Assembly: GCF_030209745.1 (NCBI RefSeq)
Contig: NZ_JARVRJ010000007.1
Span: 62,001 to 126,000, forward strand
Direction of reading: 5' to 3'
Source of the DNA: Arthrobacter sp. fls2-241-R2A-200
Lineage (GTDB): Bacteria > Actinomycetota > Actinomycetes > Actinomycetales > Micrococcaceae
DNA length: 64,000 nt
Below are positions 59,774 to 64,000 of the stretch, one piece after another. The first letter of the stretch is position 1; each line of letters opens with the position of its first letter. Under the pieces are notes generated by a model. That model saw only the letters and a list, made by a program, of their open reading frames with translations, searched no databases and was not told where the DNA came from. The translations under genes were made by a program, and so were the position numbers.

Positions 59774-61297
59774 GTGACAGTGGAGTTTCGGACCCAAGAC
59801 TTAAGCCAGTCCATGCTGGCCCGGACGCGCAAAGTCATAGCCGTCCACATCAACTACCCCAGCCGCGCAGCGCAACGTGGACGCACTCCCGCGCAGCCTT
59901 CGTATTTCCTGAAGCCTCCGACATCCTTGGCGCTGGGTTTCACAGACAATCCGGGGATTGTTGAGCGTCCAGCTGGATGTGAGCTGCTCGGTTATGAGGG
60001 TGAGATCGCGCTGGTGATCGGCAAGTCAGCCCGACGGGTCGGCTTGGATGATGCGTGGAGCCACGTCGAATGGGTCACCGCATCCAATGATCTGGGCGTT
60101 TACGATCTCCGCTACGCGGACAAGGGCTCCAACGTTCGGTCGAAGGGCGGTGACGGTTTCACTCCGGTGGGTCCGGCGCTCATTCCGGCCGATGCCGTTG
60201 ACCCTGCCGGGCTGCGGATCCGCACGTGGCATAACGGCGAACTGGTCCAGGACGACACCACCGAGGACCTGCTGTTCCCGTTCGCGCAGCTCGTGGCGGA
60301 CCTCTCCCAGTTGCTCACCCTCGAGGAGGGCGACATCATCCTCACAGGCACCCCTGCCGGTGCCTCCGTGGCCAAGCCGGGCGACGTCGTCGTCGTCGAA
60401 GTCACAGGCGGTGACTTCAGCACCGGCCGCCTGACCACCAAGGTCACAGAAGGTACGACGCCGTTCGCGGACTTTGGTGCCCAGCCCAAGGCAGATGACA
60501 CGCAGCGCGAAGAAGCATACGGTTCCCGGGAGGCTGCCGGTTTGCCTGCTGCTGGTCCTGCCACGAGTGTGCTGACCCCTGCGTTGAAGGCGAAGCTGGA
60601 AAGCGTTGCGACTGCCACCCTTTCGTCCCAGTTGCGTAAGCGCGGGTTGAATAACGTGAGCATCGATGGACTGCAGGCAACCCGTCCGGACCGAAAAGTG
60701 GTGGGCTTGGCCCGGACGCTCCGGTACGTCCCCAACCGCGAGGACCTGTTCAAGGCCCACGGGGGCGGGTTCAATGCCCAAAAGCGTGCTATTGACTCGG
60801 TCAATGCGGGCGAGATCCTCGTCATGGAAGCCCGCGGCGAGAAGGGCACGGGAACTGTGGGGGACATCCTCGCCCTCCGCGCCCAGGTTCGTGGTGCTGC
60901 TGCCATCATCACCGACGGCGGTGTCCGTGACTACTCTGCCGTGGCTGACCTGCAGATGCCCACGTACTTCGCGAACCCACACCCGGCAGTGTTGGGTCGG
61001 CGCCACATCCCTTGGGATACGGACATCACCATTGCCTGCGGCGGCGCCACCGTGCAGCCCGGGGACATCATCGTGGCTGACTCGGACGGCATTCTGGTGA
61101 TCCCGCCGGCGATCGCCGAAGAGCTGGTGGATGACTGCATTCAGCAGGAAAAAGAAGAGACCTTTATCTTCCAAATGGTCAAAGAGGGCAACAGTGTTGA
61201 TGGGCTCTACCCCATGAACAAGGAATGGCAGGACCGCTTTGCCGAGTGGTCCGCGGGGCAGGAAAGCCCCAGCCCGGAAGGAGCCCCAGGTGACTGA
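59774..61297 (+). CDS. fusion of FAA hydrolase (HpaG-like) and RraA/HMG-aldolase-like domain
   Basis: 507 aa. Residues about 15-245 are an FAA-hydrolase domain (GYEGEIALVIGKSARRVG, NDLGVYDLRY, ILTGTPAGASVAKPGD), matching 5-oxopent-3-ene-1,2,5-tricarboxylate decarboxylase/2-hydroxyhepta-2,4-diene-dioate isomerase (HpaG). Residues about 270-490 are an RraA-like domain (LSSQLRKRGLNN, GTVGDILALRAQ, DGGVRDYSAVADL), the fold of 4-hydroxy-4-methyl-2-oxoglutarate aldolase. Fused in one gene it could perform two steps of homoprotocatechuate breakdown, the aldolase part perhaps replacing HpaI; this is inference. GTG 59774 follows AAGGAGG. First gene of an operon with the GntR gene. Confidence 0.8.
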   Translation: MTVEFRTQDLSQSMLARTRKVIAVHINYPSRAAQRGRTPAQPSYFLKPPTSLALGFTDNPGIVERPAGCELLGYEGEIALVIGKSARRVGLDDAWSHVEWVTASNDLGVYDLRYADKGSNVRSKGGDGFTPVGPALIPADAVDPAGLRIRTWHNGELVQDDTTEDLLFPFAQLVADLSQLLTLEEGDIILTGTPAGASVAKPGDVVVVEVTGGDFSTGRLTTKVTEGTTPFADFGAQPKADDTQREEAYGSREAAGLPAAGPATSVLTPALKAKLESVATATLSSQLRKRGLNNVSIDGLQATRPDRKVVGLARTLRYVPNREDLFKAHGGGFNAQKRAIDSVNAGEILVMEARGEKGTGTVGDILALRAQVRGAAAIITDGGVRDYSAVADLQMPTYFANPHPAVLGRRHIPWDTDITIACGGATVQPGDIIVADSDGILVIPPAIAEELVDDCIQQEKEETFIFQMVKEGNSVDGLYPMNKEWQDRFAEWSAGQESPSPEGAPGD

Positions 61298-61958
61298 AAC
61301 CGCCGTCGGAAGCGCCGCCGTCGGGAGTAAGTCCCAGCAGGCCTATGAAGCCGTCAAGGCCAGGATCGTGGAGGGGACCTACACGCCCGGTTACCGGCTG
61401 GTCCTGGCCAAAATTGCCGAGGACTTGGGTTTCAGCGTGGTGCCGGTGCGCGAAGCGATCCGCCGCTTGGAAGCTGAGGGGTTGGTGACGTTCGAACGGA
61501 ACGTCGGCGCCACAGTGTCCGGCATCGACCCCACTGAGTACCTCTACACGATGCAGACGTTGAGCATCGTCGAAGGCGCCGCCACCGCACTGTCCGCGCC
61601 CCTCATCGACTCCGTGGCAATCGCCCGGGCCCGTGCAGTGAACGAAGAGATGCGTGAGTGCCTCAAGCACTTCGACCCCGTTCGTTTCACTGCGCTGAAC
61701 CAAGACTTCCACAGCGTCTTGTTCGAATACTGCCCCAACCCGCACATCCTCGACCTCGTCCACCGTGGCTGGAACCGGCTCGCGTCACTCCGCTCGTCAA
61801 CCTTCAGGTTCGTCCCCAACCGCGCCCATGAGTCCGTGCGCGAACACGAGGCGTTGCTGGAACTGATTGAGTCCGGAGCCGACGCCGAGACCATCGAAAA
61901 AGCGGCCCGCCACCACCGCGCCGCCACCCTGGACGCGTACCTCGCCAAAGCCACCTAA
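61290..61958 (+). CDS. GntR-family (FCD-type) regulator
   Basis: 222 aa. N-terminal GntR winged helix (QQAYEAVKARIVEGTYTPGYRLVLAKIAEDLGFSVVPVREAIRRLEAEGLV) and C-terminal FCD-type ligand-binding domain with His-containing segments (DFHSVLFEYCPNPH, EHEALLELI). GTG 61290 overlaps the upstream gene stop and follows GGAAGGAG. Likely controls the hpa genes via the GTATAC palindrome. Effector unknown (an intermediate of homoprotocatechuate breakdown is likely). Confidence 0.85.
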   Translation: MTETAVGSAAVGSKSQQAYEAVKARIVEGTYTPGYRLVLAKIAEDLGFSVVPVREAIRRLEAEGLVTFERNVGATVSGIDPTEYLYTMQTLSIVEGAATALSAPLIDSVAIARARAVNEEMRECLKHFDPVRFTALNQDFHSVLFEYCPNPHILDLVHRGWNRLASLRSSTFRFVPNRAHESVREHEALLELIESGADAETIEKAARHHRAATLDAYLAKAT

Positions 61959-61986
61959 CGCACTGCGTTGCTGAAAAGGAAAGACA

Positions 61987-63504
61987 ATGATGACTGCTCC
62001 TGTAGAGACCACCGCCAAGCATTACATCCCCGAGAACCTGCCCACGCACATCCAGCACTTCATCAACGGCGAATTCGTTGATTCTGTGTCTGGTAAGACA
62101 TTTGATGTCCTCGATCCGGTGTCGAACGGCAACTACGCCACCGCCGCGGCCGGCCAGAAGGAAGACATCGACCTCGCGGTCGCCGCCGCACGGGAAGCGT
62201 TCGTCAACGGCCCGTGGCCGAAGATGAAACCACGTGAACGAGCCCGGGTGCTGAACAAAATCGCCGACGCCGTCGAAGCCCAGGAAGCGCGACTCGCGGA
62301 GCTCGAAACGTTCGACACCGGCCTGCCGATCACCCAAGCGAAGGGTCAGGCCCTGCGTGCCGCCGAGAATTTCCGCTTCTTCGCGGACTTGATCGTGGCA
62401 CAGTTCGACGACGCCATGAAGGTCCCCGGTTCGCAGATCAACTACGTGAACCGCAAGCCGATCGGCGTCGCGGGGCTCATCACGCCGTGGAACACCCCGT
62501 TCATGCTGGAGTCCTGGAAGCTCGCCCCGGCCTTGGCCACCGGCAACACCGTGGTGCTGAAGCCGGCCGAGTTCACGCCGTTGTCCGCGTCCCTCTGGGC
62601 CCAGATTTTCAAGGACGCAGGCCTACCCGACGGCGTCTTCAACCTGGTCAACGGCCTGGGCGAGGAAGCCGGCGATGCCTTGGTGAAGCACCCGGACGTC
62701 CCGCTGATTTCCTTCACCGGGGAGACCACCACGGGCCAGACGATCTTCCGCAACGCTGCCGCGAACCTCAAGGGCCTGTCCATGGAGCTGGGCGGCAAGT
62801 CCCCGTGCGTCGTGTTCGCCGATGCCGACCTGGACGCCGCGATCGATTCGGCCCTCTTCGGTGTGTTCTCGCTCAACGGCGAACGCTGCACCGCGGGCTC
62901 ACGCATCCTGGTGGAGCGCGCCATCTACGACGAATTCTGCGAGAAGTACGCCGCCCGCGCCAAGAACATCGTGGTGGGAGACCCCCACGATCCCAAGACC
63001 CAGGTGGGCGCTCTCGTCCACCCGGAGCACTACGCGAAAGTGGCATCGTACGTGGAGATCGGCAAGTCCGAAGGCCGTCTCCTTGCCGGCGGCGGACGAC
63101 CCGACCACCTGCCCGAAGGCAACTACATCGCACCCACGGTGTTTGCCGACGTCGCACCTGACGCGCGAATCTTCCAGGAGGAAATCTTCGGTCCCGTCGT
63201 GGCCATCACGCCGTTCGAGAACGACGACGAAGCCCTCGCCTTGGCGAACAACACCAAGTACGGCCTGGCGGCCTACATCTGGACCCAGAACCTGACCCGG
63301 GCCCACAACTTCTCCCAGAACGTCGAAGCCGGAATGGTGTGGCTCAACAGCCACAATGTCCGTGATCTCCGGACCCCGTTCGGCGGCGTCAAAGCCTCCG
63401 GCCTGGGCCACGAGGGCGGCTACCGCTCGATCGACTTCTACACCGACCAGCAGGCCGTGCACATCACGCTCGGCGCTGTGCATACTCCAAAATTCGGCGC
63501 CTAG
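61987..63504 (+). CDS. hpaE: 5-carboxymethyl-2-hydroxymuconate semialdehyde dehydrogenase
   Basis: 505-aa NAD-dependent aldehyde dehydrogenase. Asn in LITPWNTPFML, Glu in LSMELGGKSPCVV, Cys in GERCTAGSRILVE (near residue 300), and PFGGVKASGLGHEGG close to the C terminus are the conserved active-site motifs. With HpaD next door it is the second step of homoprotocatechuate meta-cleavage. ATG 61987 (a second ATG follows directly). Spaced 30 bases from hpaD. Confidence 0.92.
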   Translation: MMTAPVETTAKHYIPENLPTHIQHFINGEFVDSVSGKTFDVLDPVSNGNYATAAAGQKEDIDLAVAAAREAFVNGPWPKMKPRERARVLNKIADAVEAQEARLAELETFDTGLPITQAKGQALRAAENFRFFADLIVAQFDDAMKVPGSQINYVNRKPIGVAGLITPWNTPFMLESWKLAPALATGNTVVLKPAEFTPLSASLWAQIFKDAGLPDGVFNLVNGLGEEAGDALVKHPDVPLISFTGETTTGQTIFRNAAANLKGLSMELGGKSPCVVFADADLDAAIDSALFGVFSLNGERCTAGSRILVERAIYDEFCEKYAARAKNIVVGDPHDPKTQVGALVHPEHYAKVASYVEIGKSEGRLLAGGGRPDHLPEGNYIAPTVFADVAPDARIFQEEIFGPVVAITPFENDDEALALANNTKYGLAAYIWTQNLTRAHNFSQNVEAGMVWLNSHNVRDLRTPFGGVKASGLGHEGGYRSIDFYTDQQAVHITLGAVHTPKFGA

Positions 63505-63534
63505 GCTGCCCACTTTCAACGAAGCGAGACCATC

Positions 63535-64000
63535 ATGAGCAAACCCTTCACCGACCCCATCCCAACTCCCACGGTCCCGGCCCCGGATATCGTCCGTTGC
63601 GCGTACATGGACATCGTGGTGACGGACTTGGCCAAGTCACGGGAGTTCTACGTCGACGTCCTTGGTCTGCATGTCACTTACGAAGACGAGAACACCATCT
63701 ATTTGCGCTCGTTCGAGGAGTTCATCCACCACAACCTTGTGCTGCGCCAGGGGCCGGTGGCCGCCGTCGCTGCTTTCGCCTACCGCGTGAAGTCCCCGGC
63801 CGAGGTGGACGCCGCCGAGGCCTACTACCGCGAGCTGGGCTGCCGTGTGGAGCGCCGCAAGGAAGGCTTCACCAAGGGCGTCGGAGACTCCCTGCGTGTG
63901 GAAGATCCGCTCGGCTTCCCGTACGAATTCTTCTACGACGTTGAGCACGTGGAGCGCCTCACCCAGCGTTACGACCTCTACTCCGCAGGGGAACTTGTCC
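63535..64000 (+). CDS. hpaD: 3,4-dihydroxyphenylacetate (homoprotocatechuate) 2,3-dioxygenase, N-terminal part
   Basis: Extradiol dioxygenase of the VOC type; 155 residues visible before the window ends. VPAPDIVRCAYMDIVVTDLA, YVDVLGLHVTYEDENTIYLR, VRVEDPLGFPYEFFYD closely resemble the Mn/Fe homoprotocatechuate dioxygenases of Arthrobacter globiformis and Brevibacterium fuscum. The metal ligands (two His and one Glu) lie in the missing C-terminal half. Start ATG 63535, 30 bases after hpaE. Confidence 0.93.
   Translation, partial: MSKPFTDPIPTPTVPAPDIVRCAYMDIVVTDLAKSREFYVDVLGLHVTYEDENTIYLRSFEEFIHHNLVLRQGPVAAVAAFAYRVKSPAEVDAAEAYYRELGCRVERRKEGFTKGVGDSLRVEDPLGFPYEFFYDVEHVERLTQRYDLYSAGELV

Overview
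The window looks like chromosome from a high-GC actinobacterium of the Micrococcaceae, close to Arthrobacter/Paenarthrobacter. The reasons are the GC-rich codon use with many GTG/TTG starts, the gene order of the protocatechuate operon, a homoprotocatechuate dioxygenase close to the Arthrobacter globiformis Mn enzyme, IclR/PaaX/GntR-type regulators, DUF222-HNH and DUF1206 proteins, and the absence of Gram-negative surface genes. I saw no tRNA, rRNA, CRISPR array, insertion sequence or replication origin.

Layout. (1) 1-8.9 kb: the end of a dehydroshikimate dehydratase (QuiC-like) gene, then a compact beta-ketoadipate operon pcaHGBDCFIJ, closed by a hairpin and a repeated element, then the IclR-type regulator pcaR. 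(2) 8.9-16.3 kb: a DUF1801 gene and a Rid-family gene facing an aryl-CoA cluster (FAA hydrolase, cupin, acyl-CoA thioesterase, aryl-CoA ligase, anthraniloyl/salicylyl-CoA monooxygenase-reductase). (3) 16.5-27.7 kb: mixed housekeeping and accessory genes: two DHFR-like proteins, a PaaX-type regulator, a frameshifted VOC gene next to a 16-bp tandem repeat, an F420/NADP-reductase-like protein, a HAD phosphatase, an FMN reductase, three-part transhydrogenase pntAA-pntAB-pntB, and mscL. (4) 27.9-29.2 kb: a tandem glycine riboswitch followed by only a stub of gcvP and then a methylenetetrahydrofolate-reductase-like gene. (5) 29.6-38.9 kb: exported proteins with SipW/TasA-type signal peptides, a FUSC membrane protein, a frameshifted molybdopterin oxidoreductase coupled to a small helical protein, a very C-biased CalY/TasA-like gene and a degenerate HPt protein. 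(6) 39.0-41.1 kb: IclR regulator and pobA, both preceded by the same 15-bp palindrome. (7) 41.2-46.0 kb: DUF222-HNH, an unknown gene, a class II glutamine amidotransferase and glutamate decarboxylase. (8) 46.0-59.6 kb: a dense group of small membrane and stress-type proteins (PRC-barrel/DUF2382, DUF6458, GlsB/YeaQ, DUF1206, YtxH-like) with a GH15 hydrolase, an orphan Ser/Thr kinase and an orphan GAF histidine kinase. (9) 59.8-64 kb: a homoprotocatechuate operon: FAH-RraA fusion, GntR regulator, hpaE, and hpaD cut by the window end.

How it fits together. PobA turns 4-hydroxybenzoate into protocatechuate, QuiC turns 3-dehydroshikimate into protocatechuate, and PcaHGBDCFIJ takes protocatechuate to succinyl-CoA and acetyl-CoA. 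The hpa genes handle 4-hydroxyphenylacetate/homoprotocatechuate by meta cleavage. The aryl-CoA cluster probably handles anthranilate or salicylate. Four separate aromatic routes therefore sit within 64 kb, each near its own regulator.

Most notable: a palindromic motif of the form TAAG-N4-CTTA/CTGA stands upstream of at least seven genes, mostly small stress-type or membrane proteins, and suggests an undescribed regulon. Also notable are the riboswitch left behind by a lost glycine-cleavage operon, the shared palindromes for the IclR/PobA pair, and two apparent single-base frameshifts that need read-level checking.
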